DNA of 64,000 nucleotides from Carnegiea gigantea (Eukaryota; Streptophyta; Magnoliopsida; Caryophyllales; Cactaceae): NCBI GenBank assembly GCA_029747015.1, contig JAKOGI010000124.1, positions 707,501 to 771,500 of the forward strand. The letters are read 5' to 3'. The translations under genes were made by a program, and so were the position numbers. The notes beneath the pieces are model-generated. The model made no database searches. It was not told where the DNA came from and saw nothing but the letters and a program-made list of their open reading frames with translations. Positions 1 through 12,074 of the stretch are shown piece by piece. Numbering within the stretch: the stretch's first letter is position 1; each line of letters begins with the position of its first letter.

Positions 1-353
1 ATATGATGAGGAGGAGAAGAGGGTGGGGTAGGGTTTTAATAATATTAGCTACTAGGGTTTTTCTTAGACTCCTTCTCTTCCAAGTCTTCTAGCTTCTGTT
101 CAACTAGAAGTAATACTCTTGTAACCCTAATCCAAATAAATCATTATGCAAATAATATTTCTCATAAATTATTATTTTTGGACCGACTTGATAGCCTAGT
201 GTGTAAAATCCGAAATTCGACGTCTTCTCTTCTCCTCTTTATTTTATTAATGCTTAACCTGAAAAATATATAAAATAAAGTAAATTGGATGAAATATTAT
301 ATATAATATAATCAAAATAATTATTAAAACAATGCATAATTTTTGACTTAACA
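1..353 (-). repeat. LTR 1 of the array, truncated by window edge
   Basis: Matches the right-hand ends of the two complete LTRs (about 3739-4090 and 7503-7854) and ends in ACA just before the polypurine tract. It differs from them at clearly more positions (roughly 5%) than they differ from each other, for example in the stretch 25-160. Confidence 0.85.
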
Positions 354-363
354 AATTTCCCCA
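354..363 (-). other. Polypurine tract of the array
   Basis: The minus strand reads a G-rich purine run (GTGGGGAAATT) directly before the TGTTAAG start of the LTR, the expected site for plus-strand priming in reverse transcription. A second copy is at 4091-4100, with one base changed upstream. Confidence 0.7.
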
Positions 364-1813
364 CACTTAGACTTTGGACGTCATCGTGTAAAGAAATCTT
401 AGATTTGACCTAAAAACTGACCCTCTTTCTTTCTTATAAAGTCATGCATAACTATGATATTCATACTAGGTACTGGCTTACTTTAAAAATAGCTTTATTG
501 AAAATTAATTAGTTTTTCCTCCAATAAGTGAATAACTACTAGACATTCAACTACCATCAAAGAGTTTATTCATCAACCTCACAATATCTATTTAATGAAG
601 TAACAAGAACAATGATCATCCATCTCTTTTAAGCATGCATACACTGATCAAGAGGTCTAAAAATTTTACGATAGAGAAATTGAGGTACGGTATGATTATA
701 GGGACAATTGAACTAGATAGAATAATTTATTGAAATTGATTCTAAACTTTCCTTGTACTTTTTTTTTCCTCTTCTTCTTCTGTTTTTTTTTTTCCCCTTT
801 ATCTTTCAAACTCCACTTGCACACATATTTAAGGCCCATATAGGGTCTTAGAAATTAAACACTTCCTGTCTCACACTCACCTGAATAGAGGTGCTGGAGC
901 AAACGTTTTATCTTCATCATTATTTTTATTTATTTTATTGACTCACTAATATAGGAAGCAAGCTTTCCAGTGACAGTATTGTCTCAAAGGGTAGCACCCA
1001 ATAGCGCATGCCTCAAAGAGGTATTTATCATTTCTGACTTTGACTCTCTTTTTTTCTTTCTTTCTTTTAAAAAAATAAGAAAAGTCACAATTTTAATGAG
1101 TTATTCTACTAATTCAATAGTATAGAAAATGGGCTAGGTCATTTTTATTACTTCTAAAGCGGATATAATACATGACCAAATAAGATGAACAATCATGACA
1201 TCTACTCATTAAAGAGATATATGAGGATCAACGCAAACTTCTCTGAATGATAGCTAGCATGCTCAGAACTCTTCACTCATAGAAGAATAAACTACGAATA
1301 GCTCAAAGTAATTTTTTTTTTTTTTTTAAGCAAGCAAGCCTAGCATAAACTCATATCATGTATTATTTATAAGAAAATCAAAAAAAAAAAAATTTCTTGT
1401 TTTTGTTTTTTTTTTGTTTTTTTAAAACATGAATAAATACTGCAGGAACTAAATGCAGGATGCACCCCCTACACTTAATTCATACATTGTCCCTAATACA
1501 TGCTAATTAATAAAAGAAGAGAATATGCTGAAAGTGAATTAAAAACTTCCCTGAAAAATATTGGATTGCTTCCCAACCAGCGTCTTTGTTTACGGTCATG
1601 GGCTTGACGTCATGAAACTCATGGATCATCTAGTTGGACCTCCTCCACTAAGCATACTTGATCTCTTTACTTTCAAACACCTCAAATGTATGTTCCTTTT
1701 TGTTTTCGATCATGTGACCACTCCTTAATCTCATAAACTAAAACAAACAATAAAAACAAAACAATAAAAGTAGTAAAATTAAATAGAAGTAAACTAACGA
1801 TTTTATTTTCTTT

Positions 1814-1830
1814 CCCCGGCAACGCCGCCA
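1814..1830 (-). other. Primer binding site, tRNA-Asp type
   Basis: Plus strand CCCCGGCAACGCCGCCA equals the 3' end of plant tRNA-Asp(GUC) except for one base. On the minus strand it lies a few bases after the LTR end, the normal primer-site position in this class of plant LTR elements. Confidence 0.8.
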
Positions 1831-1835
1831 AAATT

Positions 1836-4090
1836 TGTAAAGCTTGTCGTAGCATTATAAATGAAACCACTACTTTAATTTATAAATAATATTTATAGCA
1901 TAGAAAAGTAGAGATCGATCCCACGAGGAAAGATTATGATAATAGCTAGTTTAAATCTAATTAAATTTACTACTCTAATTTATTACAACTTATCTTTGTA
2001 TTACTAAAACAAATCAAATTTAAAAAGGAAAAATCTGGAAAAATACTTAATATTGCCCCTAAATATTCAAAATTTAATTCTAGAAATAAAATAGTAAATA
2101 GCTATCCTAAATAATCTAAAAAAATAAAAATAGAAATAAAAACACAATGTTAGACTAAAAATTAAAACAGAAAATAACAAGCAGAAAATTAATATTAAAA
2201 ATTACAGAAAGTAATCCAAATTAATATTCTGCAAGTTTATAACTTTATAACTCCAAAATTATATGTAAAATAATTCAGAAAAATTAAAACAGAAAATTAA
2301 AACAAAAAATAAAATATGAAATTATAGAAAGAATAAACTGCACAAATATAAACACGAAAATAAATAACAAAATTTCCCTGATTTTAGGATACAATTTTCT
2401 GGACTTAACAAAACCCTAAAAACATAAAATAAAAATTAAAAACGTAATTTTCAGGTTTATTAAAATAAAAACCTGCACATATCCAATTCACGAAATAATT
2501 CTGAAAAATTATTAAATAGTTTTCAAAAATTTTGAAATTAAATAGAGGCAGAATAGACACTATATAAACCCGAGAATGGATTAAAACATGAAAAAAACAA
2601 AAGAAAGTATTTTTAACTTAATTTCTAACAAACCAGTAAATAAATGGCAAAACAAAATAGAAATTAAATCTGAAAACTATTACCATACTAAAAATCAAAA
2701 TCTAACTAATCTAATATTACCAAGACACTCCTAAAAGACTACTCTTTTGAGGAGGGGATAAATAAAATTTATATTAAAGCTTATAAATTTAAGAATTAAA
2801 ATTGACAAACTAAACAAATTAACTAAAAGGCAACAAATAATTATCAAAGACACCAAATTTACGAAAAATACTTAGCATAATCTATATCCACCATGCAAAT
2901 TAATATTAATCATTAACACATAAATCGATTTCATTCATGAGTTAGACTGTAGAAGAGACCCACCAACGGATCTTCCCCATTTTTCCTTATATTATAATTT
3001 ATTTAGGTCCAGCCCTAATATAAACCTTACTAGTTTTGATAACTCTTACACTAGCGCAAGAATTTAATCAAACTAGAGCATTACGTATTAAAAAAATATC
3101 ACCTAACGCCTTGTAACTAATTTACCAGCAAACTGACTTAATAAAGATCTATAACGATTACCTAATTAAAAGAAATGGGTTTGAGCCGTCCATGATTAAT
3201 TAGGGTGATACTAATGCCTAAAAGACTATAACTTTTACGTATTAAAGTCTTTTAAACTATCATATGAGTTCGTATTAAACTAACTAACATGCATTCTAAT
3301 TAATATAACATGAATATTATGAACGATAAATACTAATCACTATAGAATCGTGAATAAAAATTAACTAGATAATAAAACATAAACTTGTTTCAAAATAATT
3401 AATTTAGCATGGTTTTAAATAGATTATACTAAGCACAAGAGAATTACTCACTTATATTAAAAATAAAATTAACAAATTCACCCAAATACTCCATGTTTAA
3501 TAATAAACTAAACAAAAGTAAAATAAAAAAATAGAAAACTACTTGGCCTGATGTATGGTGAAGCAAGCGTAGAAGATGAGGCATGTGATGTTGGGTAGGA
3601 GATTGATGATGACGGTGATTATCGTGATTGTGATGAGGGAGTTGGTGAGGCAAGCGTGGTGGTGGAGATGTGTTTGACGGGGGGAGAAAGCATGGCTGCT
3701 GTGATGATTTTCTGGTTAGGCATGTGGTCAACATAATATATGATGAGGAGGAGAAGAAGGTGGGGTAGAGTTTTAATAATATTAGCTACTAAGATTTTTC
3801 TTAAACTCCTTCTCTTCCAAATCTTCTAGCTTCTCTTCAACTAAGAGTAATACTCTTGTAACCCTAGCTCATATAAATCATTATGAAAATAATATTTTTC
3901 ATAAATCATTATTTTTGGACCGACTTGATAGCCTAGTGTGTAAAGTCCGAAATTCGACGTCTTCTCTTCTCCTCTTTATTTTATTAATGCTTAACCTGAA
4001 AAATATATAAAATAAAGTAAATTAGATGAAATATTATATATAATATAATCAAAATAATTATTAAAACAATGCATGATTTTTGACTTAACA
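1836..4090 (-). repeat. LTR 2 of the array (complete, 2255 bp)
   Basis: Bounded by TG (1836) and CA (4090). It serves both as 5' LTR of the left internal domain and as 3' LTR of the right one. Very A-rich, with a GC-richer patch at 3540-3740 that gives a spurious His/Pro-rich open frame. About 1% differs from LTR 3, mainly transitions plus two short indels. Confidence 0.87.
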
Positions 4091-5572
4091 AATTTCCCCG
4101 CACTTAGACTTTGGACGTTATCGTGTAAAGAAATCTTAGATTTGACCTAAAAACTGACCCTCTTTCTTTCTTATAAAGTCATGCATAACTATGATATTCA
4201 TACTAGGTACTGGCTTACTTTAAAAATAGTTTTAGTGAAAATTAATTAGTTTTTCCTCTAATAAGTGAATAACTACTAGACATCCAACTACCATCAAAGA
4301 GTTTATTCATCAACCTCACAACATCTATTTAATGAAGTAACAAGAACAATGATCATCCATCTCTTTTAAGCATGTATACACTGATCAAGAGGTCTAAAAA
4401 TTTTACGATAGAGAAATTGAGGTACGGTATGACTATAGGGACAATTGAACTAGATAGAATAATTTATTGAAATTGATTCTAAACTTTCCTTGTACTTTTT
4501 TTTTCCTCTTCTTCTTCTGTTTTTTTTTTCTCCTTTATCTTTCAAACTCCACTTGCACACATATTTAAGGCCCATATAGGGTCTTAAAAATTAAACACTC
4601 CCTGTCTCACACTCACCTGAATAGAGGTGCTGGAGCAAACGTTTTATCTTCATCATTATTTTTATTTATTTTGTTGACTCACTAATATGGGAAGCAAGCT
4701 TTCCAGTGACAGTATTGTCTCAAACGGTAGCACCCAATAGCGCATACCTCAAAGGGGTATTTGTCATTTCTGACTTTGACTCTCTTTTTTTCTTTCTTTC
4801 TTTTAAAAAAATAAGAAAAGTCACAATTTTAATGAGTTATTCTACTAATTCAATAGTATAGAAAATGGGCTAGGTCATTTTTATTGCTTCTGAAGCGGAT
4901 ATAATACATGACCAAATTAGATGAATAATCATGACATCTACTCATTAAAGAGATATATGAGGATCAACTCAAACTTCTCTGAATGATAGCTAGTATGCTC
5001 TGAACTTTTCACTCATAGAAGAATAAACTACGAATAGCTCAAAGTAATTTTTTTTTTTTTTAAAGCAAGCAAGCCTAGCATAAACTCATATCATGCATTA
5101 TTTATAAGAAAATCAAAAAAAAAAAAAATTTCTTGTTTTTGTTTTTTTTTTTGTTTTTTAAAAACATGAATAAATACTGCAGGAACTAAATGCAGGATGC
5201 ACCCCCTACACTTAATTCATACATTGTCCCTAATACATGCTAATTAATAAAAGAAGAGAATATGCTGAAAGTGAATTAAAAACTTCCCTGAAAAATATTG
5301 GGTTGCTTCCCAACCAGCGTCTTTGTTTACGGTCATGGGCTTGACGTCATGAAACTCATGGATCATCTAGTTGGACCTCCTCCACTAAGCATACTTGATC
5401 TCTTTACTTTCAAACACCTCAAATGTATGCTCCTTTTTGTTTTTGATCATGTGACCACTCCTTAATCTCATAAACTAAAACAAACAATAAAAACAAAACA
5501 ATAAAAATAGTAAAATTAAATAGAAGTAAACTAACGATTTTATTTTCTTTCCCCGGCAACGCGGCCAAAATT
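4091..5572 (-). other. Internal domain 2 of the array, non-coding
   Basis: 1482 bp, nearly identical to internal domain 1. Begins with the polypurine tract (4091-4100 on the minus strand) and ends with the primer site at 5551-5567. No recognisable coding sequence. Confidence 0.8.
5551..5567 (-). other. Primer binding site, tRNA-Asp type (second copy)
   Basis: Plus strand CCCCGGCAACGCGGCCA, two mismatches to the tRNA-Asp 3' end against one mismatch in the copy at 1814. Confidence 0.75.
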
Positions 5573-7854
5573 TGTAAAGCTTGTCGTAGCATTATAAATG
5601 AAACCACTACTTTAATTTATAAATAATATTTATAGCATAGAAAAGTAGAGATCGATCCCACGAGGAAAGATTATGATAATAGCTAGTTTAAATCTAATTA
5701 AATTTACTACTCTAATTTATTACAACTTATCTTTGTATTACTAAAACAAATCAAATTTAAAAAGGAAAAATCTGGAAAAATACTTAATATTGCCCCTAAA
5801 TATTCAAAATTTAATTCTAGAAATAAAATAGTAAATAGCTATCCTAAATAATCTAAAAAAATAAAAATAGAAATAAAAACACAATGTTAGACTAAAAATT
5901 AAAACAGAAAATAACAAGCAGAAAATTAATATTAAAAATTACAGAAAGTAATCCAAATTAATATTCTGCAAGTTTATAACTTTATAACTCCAAAATTATA
6001 TGTAAAATAATTCAGAAAAATTAAAACAGAAAATTAACTACAGAAAATTAAAACAAAAAATAAAATATGAAATTATAGAAAGAATAAACTGCACAAATAT
6101 AAACACGAAAATAAATAACAAAATTTCCCTGATTTTAGGATACAATTTTCTGGACTTAACAAAACCCCAAAAACATAAAATAAAAATTAAAAACGTAATT
6201 TTCAGGTTTATTAAAATAAAAACCTGCACATATCCAATTCACGAAATAATTCTGAAAAATTATTAAATAGTTTCCAAAAATTTTGAAATTAAATAGAGGC
6301 AGAATAGACACTATATAAACCCTAGAATGGATTAAAACATGAAAAAAACAAAAGAAAGTATTTTTAACTTAATTTCTAACAAACCAGTAAATAAATGGCA
6401 AAACAAAATAGAAATTAAATCTGAAAACTATTACCACACTAAAAATCAAAATCTAACTAATCTAATATTACCAAGACACTCCTAAAAGACTACTCTTTTG
6501 AGGAGGGGATAAATAAAATTTATATTAAAGCTTATAAATTTAAGAATTAAAATTGACAAACTAAACAAATTAACTAAAAGGCAACAAATAATTATCAAAG
6601 ACACCAAATTTACGAAAAATACTTAGCATAATCTATATCCACCATGCAAATTAATATTAATCATTAACACATAAATCGATTTCATTCATGAGTTAGACTG
6701 TAGAAGAGACCCACCAGCGGATCTTCCCCATTTTTCCTTATATTATAGTTTATTTAGGTCCAGCCCTAATATAAACCTTACTAGTTTTGATAACTCTTAC
6801 ACTAGCGCAAGAATTTAATCAAACTAGAGCATTACGTATTAAAAAAATATCACCTAACGCCTTGTAACTAATTTACCAGCAAACTGACTTAATAAAGATC
6901 TATAACGATTACCTAATTAAAAGAAATGGGTTTGAGCCGTCCATGATTAATTAGGGTGATACTAATGCCTAAAAGACTATAACTTTTACGTATTAAAGTC
7001 TTTTAAACTATCATATGAGTTCGTATTAAACTAACTAACATGCATTTTAATTAATATAACACGAATATTATGAACGATAAATACTAATCACTATAGAATC
7101 GTGAATGAAAATTAACTAGATAATAAAACATAAACTTGTTTCAAAATAATTAATTTAGCATGGTTTCAAATAGATTATACTAAGCACAAGAGAATTACTC
7201 ACTTATATTAAAAATAAAATTAACAAATTCACCCAAATACTCCATGTTTAATAATAAACTAAACAAAAGTAAAATAAAAAAATAGAATTTGAATCATAGA
7301 AAACTACTTGGCCTGATGTATGGTGAAGCAAGCGTAGAAGATGAGGCATGTGATGTTGGGTAGGAGATTGATGATGACGGTGATTATCGTGATTGTGATG
7401 AGGGAGTTGGTGAGGCAAGCATGGTGGTGGAGATGTGTTTGACGGGGGGAGAAAGCATGGCTGCCGTGATGATTTTCTGGTTAGGCATGTGGTCAACATA
7501 ATATATGATGAGGAGGAGAAGAAGGTGGGGTAGAGTTTTAATAATATTAGCTACTAAGGTTTTTCTTAAACTCCTTCTCTTCCAAATCTTCTAGCTTCTC
7601 TTCAACTAGGAGTAATACTCTTGTAACCCTAGCTCATATAAATCATTATGAAAATAATATTTTTATAAATCATTATTTTTGGACCGACTTGATAGCCTAG
7701 CGTGTAAAATCCGAACTTCGACGTCTTCTCTTCTCCTCTTTATTTTATTAATACTTAACCTGAAAAATATATAAAATAAAGTAAATTAGATGAAATATTA
7801 TATATAATATAATCAAAATAATTATTAAAACAATGTATGATTTTTGACTTGACA
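5573..7854 (-). repeat. LTR 3 of the array (complete, 2282 bp)
   Basis: Bounded by TG (5573) and CA (7854). Longer than LTR 2 because of an extra short piece near 6036-6051 and one near 7287-7300; otherwise about 99% identical. It is the outer 5' LTR in minus orientation and abuts unrelated sequence at 7855. Confidence 0.87.
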
Positions 7855-7879
7855 ATACACATTTATATACGTACGTGTG

Positions 7880-7883
<4 letters not shown>

Positions 7884-7966
<83 letters not shown>
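7884..7966. repeat. (TA)n microsatellite, about 41 units
   Basis: Uninterrupted TA dinucleotides just outside the array, after a short GT/AC-rich lead-in. Open frames predicted here on both strands are Tyr-Ile artefacts. Confidence 0.97.
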
Positions 7967-7968
<2 letters not shown>

Positions 7969-9055
7969 CTGAAAATCATTGCACGCTTCAGCACGCTTTT
8001 TTTGCTTCAACTCAAATCATTGAAAGATATCAAGTAAAATCAATCACTATCAAGTTATCAACCCATCAAACAGTTGACTTATTAGGTAAAACACTAACGC
8101 TTACCTATCAAGCACACACCAAACATATATTCTGCCAAAAAAATTAAATAATGTCTTATTTATTATTGGTTTAGAAGAACTTACTTTCAACAAGCAATTT
8201 ACTAGAGAGCATAAATTGTGTGCTCACCTATTGATGAAATTACACGAACTGCGTGAGAGGAAATTGATTGAAATAGGCAGGAGCATGTGATGAATTTTAA
8301 AATTTATTTCTCGGCATGTAGAGATGTCTGCGGATATAGGTCTGCTAGATTTGAATCTTCTCAGTCCTCATATAAGCAGGACAGTGGGAGTTAATTGTTG
8401 GAGTAGCCCATGCAAGCCACTTCAATTGTATGGCTCGCATTGAGCAAGGCATATGCGTCAGGTATCAATCTTTTGTTTATTCATAATATCTATAGCTACT
8501 CACTTACTAATCAAAATGGTTTAATATTGCATACAAGCACACATACACATAATAACAACTTTCAGTTTGAGTCCCACTTTCGTAAGGTCTGGGGAGGTCT
8601 AGATGTAAGCAGCCTTACTTCTACACACATGGCTGCACTACACACACACACGACACATCCTTATGTGATATTTGATTGAATATAACTTAATGAACCAACA
8701 TTGTTATGCAATCATGATTAAATAGTTTGTCGTAGTCACAAGATAGTTGTCACGTTCAAAAACCAATTCAACCAAAAGGTTAAATTGATGATTGAAGGCC
8801 GGTAATAGGTTTATACTCTAGCACGCCCCTGACACGACTATTTGTTGGTCTTGAAGCGTGGATGCTGCAAAATCTCCCCTTATCTTGTGCAATAAATGAA
8901 TATAAGGGCTGCTAAGATTTGAATATAAGAATATCTCTCGCTTAGAAAGACTCTGATATTATGTTCAAGAACCAATTCAATCAAAAACTTGTTCAAGAAA
9001 ACTCAACCAAAAACTTAAATTGATGGTTGAAGGTCCATGAATAAGTTTATACTCT
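7967..9055. other. Intergenic, small repeats only
   Basis: No gene seen. Contains a degenerate SINE piece (8560-8625) and two copies of a dispersed motif (8752-9060). Short open frames here have no recognisable domain and no codon structure supporting them. Confidence 0.6.
8560..8625 (-). mobile_element. Au-like SINE fragment (degenerate)
   Basis: The plus strand carries GGTCTGGGGAGG, then AGATGTAAGCAGCCTTAC, matching the reverse complement of the conserved body of angiosperm Au SINEs (GTAAGGCTGCGTACATCT...CCCAGACC). No poly-T/TTG tail or target duplication is visible, so it is a remnant. Confidence 0.5.
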
Positions 9056-9060
9056 AACAT
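8752..9060. repeat. Two copies of a dispersed ~90-bp motif
   Basis: 8752-8838 and 8961-9060 share ACCAATTCAAYCAAAA, TTAAATTGATGRTTGAAGG and GTTTATACTCTA in the same order. The second copy has an extra internal piece of about 25 bp. No coding potential. Confidence 0.6.
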
Positions 9061-9355
9061 GTGCCAAATACAACAATATACCGAATCAAACAAAATGATT
9101 TTTATTCCAACTTTGAGAGACAGGAAGATACATAGGATTTGTTTCACTAGGGCAATGTTTGGTTATAATATACTTTCTTATAACAAACAAGATAAAAAAA
9201 ACACACACAATTACGAAAATTGATTATATTACAGATTGTTTAGGCCTAACCGAACATTATCCTAGTGAAACAAATTCTATCTGCCTATCTCTCAAAGTTG
9301 GAATAAAAATCATTTTGTTTGATTTGGTATATTGTTGCATTTGGGAACCACATGA
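9056..9355. mobile_element. Fold-back MITE / long hairpin
   Basis: Two arms of about 100 bp (9056-9166 and 9238-9353) are inverted copies with high identity, both containing CCAACTTTGAGAGA / TCTCTCAAAGTTGG, separated by about 70 bp of AT-rich sequence. The arms extend outward to CATGTG/CACATG. Superfamily cannot be assigned because terminal bases and a target duplication are unclear. Confidence 0.75.
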
Positions 9356-9514
9356 TCGCCTGTTTAGCACGAGCCGCACGTTCTTCTTTCACTTTTGTGG
9401 ATCATTATATTGTACTAATTTTTGTACCAAGTGGTACCTAATGTGAATAAGAACAAAGCTTATGGTGACATTTATGATGTTTTATATCTGAAAATTATTA
9501 CAAGATTAAGTATA

Positions 9515-10275
9515 TAATTATCTAGAAATATGTAAATATAGAGAGATAAATATTAAAAAAAAAAAAGGTAACTGAAATGCAAATGGATGATCACTGATTG
9601 TCTTATTAGGTGGTGCATCATGCAGATCCACCTATTTTCTCAAACCATCTATATCAATCTAGCCATCATCCATACCTTTTGAATTTTTGGCATTCTTGAG
9701 TTGGATGTAGGTGAGATTGATAGGTCTAATATGAGTTTTCATTGAAATTAATTTTCTTTCTGACATGAATTATGTGTGACTTCATTTAAAAAAAATTCTT
9801 TTTTATGTTTGGTAATGCTAATAAGGCGGATCAGAACATCTAAAATCATGAAACTATTAATAACTAGAATATATTTCCTATGTTGAAGAATTTATTAGCG
9901 TACCACAACTCTGGACTAAACCAACCGCATAGTGGAATTAAGACTTTAGTTATGTTAAGGGCAATAAGGTGGAGTAGAAGTCCAAACGGAAAAGCCTTTT
10001 AGGTAAGGCATCATTCCAAGCTTTCACAGTGCTCAAATGTCTACCTTATGGAGGGTGAGGGAAGTGAAAAAAAAGACATTTCAGTAGATGAAAAGTTAGT
10101 GTAAAATCTATACAATTAACCACCTATTTAAAAACTAAACATAGTACAACAATGACAAATTGAAAAAAAGTTTTACATAGTTAACTACATATGGTACAAC
10201 AATGTTGGTGGATTAAAAAGTTTGATACACAGGTGTCCTATTTTGAATTCTAGAAAATTTGGTACAAAGGTGTAG
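9515..10275. repeat. Local duplication, copy A
   Basis: About 0.75 kb that recurs in the same orientation at 20255-21330 with about 85-90% identity by eye. Shared anchors include AACTGAAATGCAAATGGATGA near the start and CTATTAATAACTAGAATATA in the middle. Copy A lacks the MITE that interrupts copy B. No coding sequence seen. Confidence 0.75.
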
Positions 10276-10360
10276 CACGAATTCAAAACTTTGGCGCTAA
10301 GAAATACCACAAATTATATTTAATGAAGGCACCATGTGTTCACTTCGTAGGTAATTGAAA

Positions 10361-10514
10361 AAGCGCTTAACAGTTAAGGGCAAATCTTCAAGTCTTCAAC
10401 TTTACAGTGTGATGGACTGAAGAAACTTGTGTCAGCCAATCGCTTAGTAGTTAAGGACAAATCTTCAAGCATTCAACTTTATAGTGTAGTGGACTAAAGA
10501 AACTCGCGTCAACC
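10361..10514 (+). repeat. Tandem duplication, two ~75-bp units
   Basis: CGCTTAACAGTTAAGGGCAAATCTTCAAG... at 10365 is repeated as CGCTTAGTAGTTAAGGACAAATCTTCAAG... at 10440, each followed by an AAGAAACT...CGTCA-type ending. Confidence 0.75.
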
Positions 10515-10602
10515 ACATAGGAATAGGTAAGTGTTTATGTCCAAAAATACCACTAAGTTTTACTTTTGTTTTCCAAAAATGTCATTAATTTATTTTTTTC
10601 TC

Positions 10603-11083
10603 CTTTAATGTTACCATGTCTAGTATATATTTTTTCCAATTTGTCACTGAGTGTTGGTAAAATCTGCTATTTTCGGTGACAAATTGGTTAAAAAAACTAA
10701 TCTAATGGAAAACTTTAAAAAACAAATAACTTGGTGGTATAATTTTACCAAACTACTAATCGTATATAGTGACATAAAGAGGGAAAAAATAACTTGGTGA
10801 TATTTTTGAGAAAAAAATGCAAAACTTAATGGCAATTATGCTTTAATGTTAGTATGTCTAGTATATATTTTTCCTAGTTTGTCACTGAGTGTTGGTAGAA
10901 TCTGCTATTGCCGGTGACAATTTGGTTTTAAAAAAAACCTAATCTAATGGCAGCTTAAAAACAAACAAATAACTTGGTGGTATATTTGTACCAAAATACT
11001 AATCATACATAGTGACATGAAGAGAGAAAACAACTTAGTGGCATTTTTGAGAAAAAATGCAAAACTTGATGGCAATTATGGAC
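10603..11083. repeat. Tandem duplication, two ~240-bp units
   Basis: Unit 1 about 10603-10840, unit 2 about 10842-11083. Both run from TTTAATGTTA to ATGGCAATTATG and share TTTGTCACTGAGTGTTGGTA. Within each unit the words ACTTGGTGGTAT and CTTAATGGCA also occur near their inverted counterparts at 10540-10590, so the area looks like a broken inverted-repeat element. Confidence 0.75.
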
Positions 11084-11179
11084 ATGAGTTCGATAAAATT
11101 ATAACATACTAGCGTATATGTTTTTTATTAGGGAGATGAAACCATAAGAAGGGAGCAATACCCTAGTCAATTAATCCAT

Positions 11180-11325
11180 GGGAAATTTACAGGAGGATCA
11201 AACATTAACAAGCCATCAACCAATCCATTTTATTTGCAACAAATAGGTGTTGTTTTTGGAGAGAAAGTCAAGTGGATGAAAATCTAAATGCAAAGCTCAA
11301 TTACCAAAATACCCTTAATGAGTTA
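11180..11325 (+). repeat. MULE left terminal inverted repeat
   Basis: About 145 bp. Shared words with the right end in inverted orientation: GGGAAATTTACA, ACATTAACAAGC, CAACAAA-AGGTGTTG, TTTTGGAGRGAAAG and GCTCAATTAC-AAAATA. Ends where ACCCTTAATGAG meets GCCCTAATGAA of the other arm. Confidence 0.87.
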
Positions 11326-11363
11326 AGGGGATATTATTTATTCATTCTTTTTGTGAGATCCTT

Positions 11364-11681
11364 TTGGTAGTGAATGGGATGAAGAATGTGAACGTGTTTG
11401 TTCTAATCCTGGAGAAAGCAGTTAGGGAGTTAGCGAACATCTTCCTTGCAATCGTAGAAAGAGATTATGGCATGAATAAAGAAAGTAAATTTGAAATGGA
11501 TAGTTCGAAGGAGAAGATCAACGACAACAAGGTTGAAGAAGAGGTCGTCGGGTCGTTTAATCTGGGTCGTTTAGATAGAGACAACGCAATAATAGAGAGA
11601 GAAAGTGAGAGCAGAAGGTCGGGGTTGGAAGTAGAACAACAGTGGATATTGACACGGCGGCAAGAGCAGAGGACTTCATAG
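11364..11681 (+). CDS. Hypothetical 105-residue frame inside the MULE
   Basis: Open frame just inside the left TIR, opposite in strand to the transposase. The product is strongly charged (Lys/Glu/Arg/Asp clusters from residue 30 on), with no recognised domain. Position next to the TIR would suit a captured fragment or a leader exon, but nothing in the sequence proves translation. The ATG used is the first in the frame; there is no clear splice or promoter signal. It may equally be a chance frame. Confidence 0.25.
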   Translation: MVVNGMKNVNVFVLILEKAVRELANIFLAIVERDYGMNKESKFEMDSSKEKINDNKVEEEVVGSFNLGRLDRDNAIIERESESRRSGLEVEQQWILTRRQEQRTS

Positions 11682-12074
11682 CAGGTCCAACAACACAGTG
11701 GAAGGGTCTATTGAGGTTCACTTTGAGGTGAGTAGTTCGAAATCCCTAAATCTAGTAAGTGTTCTCGATTTTGTCGTCCAATAGTATTGGTAGGGAAGTT
11801 ATGTAAGTGGGTTCATGATTGTGAAGTTGGAATTGGACAAATATATGTCAAATTCAGTTTGCAGGCCCTACGAAATCGAAGGTTTTGTAAACCGGAGTTT
11901 GCTATTGACCTAGATAGGCGTATATGTATACGCAAATGAACTAGACCTACTGTTTGTAATTGGAGAATGTAATGATAATGTAAGTGTGAATTCATACAAC
12001 AATTGCGTAACACATAATCAATGTAGTAACTGTTAGTTATTAAATTGATTATCTAAATGAAAACCTTTGCATAC

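Larger units (their letters stand above)
354..1835 (-). other. Internal domain 1 of the array, non-coding
   Basis: 1482 bp between LTRs, the same length as the second internal domain. No long frame with known motifs is present; poly-T and poly-A runs are common (1311-1326, 1379-1420). The block 951-1030, with repeated TCAAAG and TAGCGCATGCCTCAAAG words, resembles 61021-61135 in the TR-GAG-like element at the other end of the window, which points to a shared ancestor (inference). Confidence 0.8.
1..7854 (-). mobile_element. Tandem LARD-type LTR retrotransposon array (3 LTRs, 2 internal domains)
   Basis: The stretch repeats with a period of about 3.74 kb. Each period is a long LTR of about 2.26 kb (TG...CA ends) plus a 1.48-kb internal domain. 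Orientation is minus: a primer site matching the 3' end of tRNA-Asp follows each 5' LTR (1814-1830, 5551-5567), and a purine tract reading GTGGGGAAATT on the minus strand precedes each 3' LTR (at 354 and 4091). The order LTR-internal-LTR-internal-LTR, with shared LTRs, is what unequal recombination between LTRs of one element would produce. No gag or pol domain is recognisable, so the element is non-autonomous (LARD class). The far LTR is cut by the window start; the right flank is ATACA, and a matching duplication cannot be checked. Confidence 0.88.

Noticed and set aside
3444..3734. 96-residue His/Pro-rich minus frame, repeated at 7248-7499
   Set aside because: It lies inside the LTRs of the array and differs between copies by frameshifting indels; a GC-richer patch, not a gene.
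7825..8147. Three overlapping frames across 7825-8147
   Set aside because: They translate the (TA)n tract into Tyr-Ile repeats; artefact.
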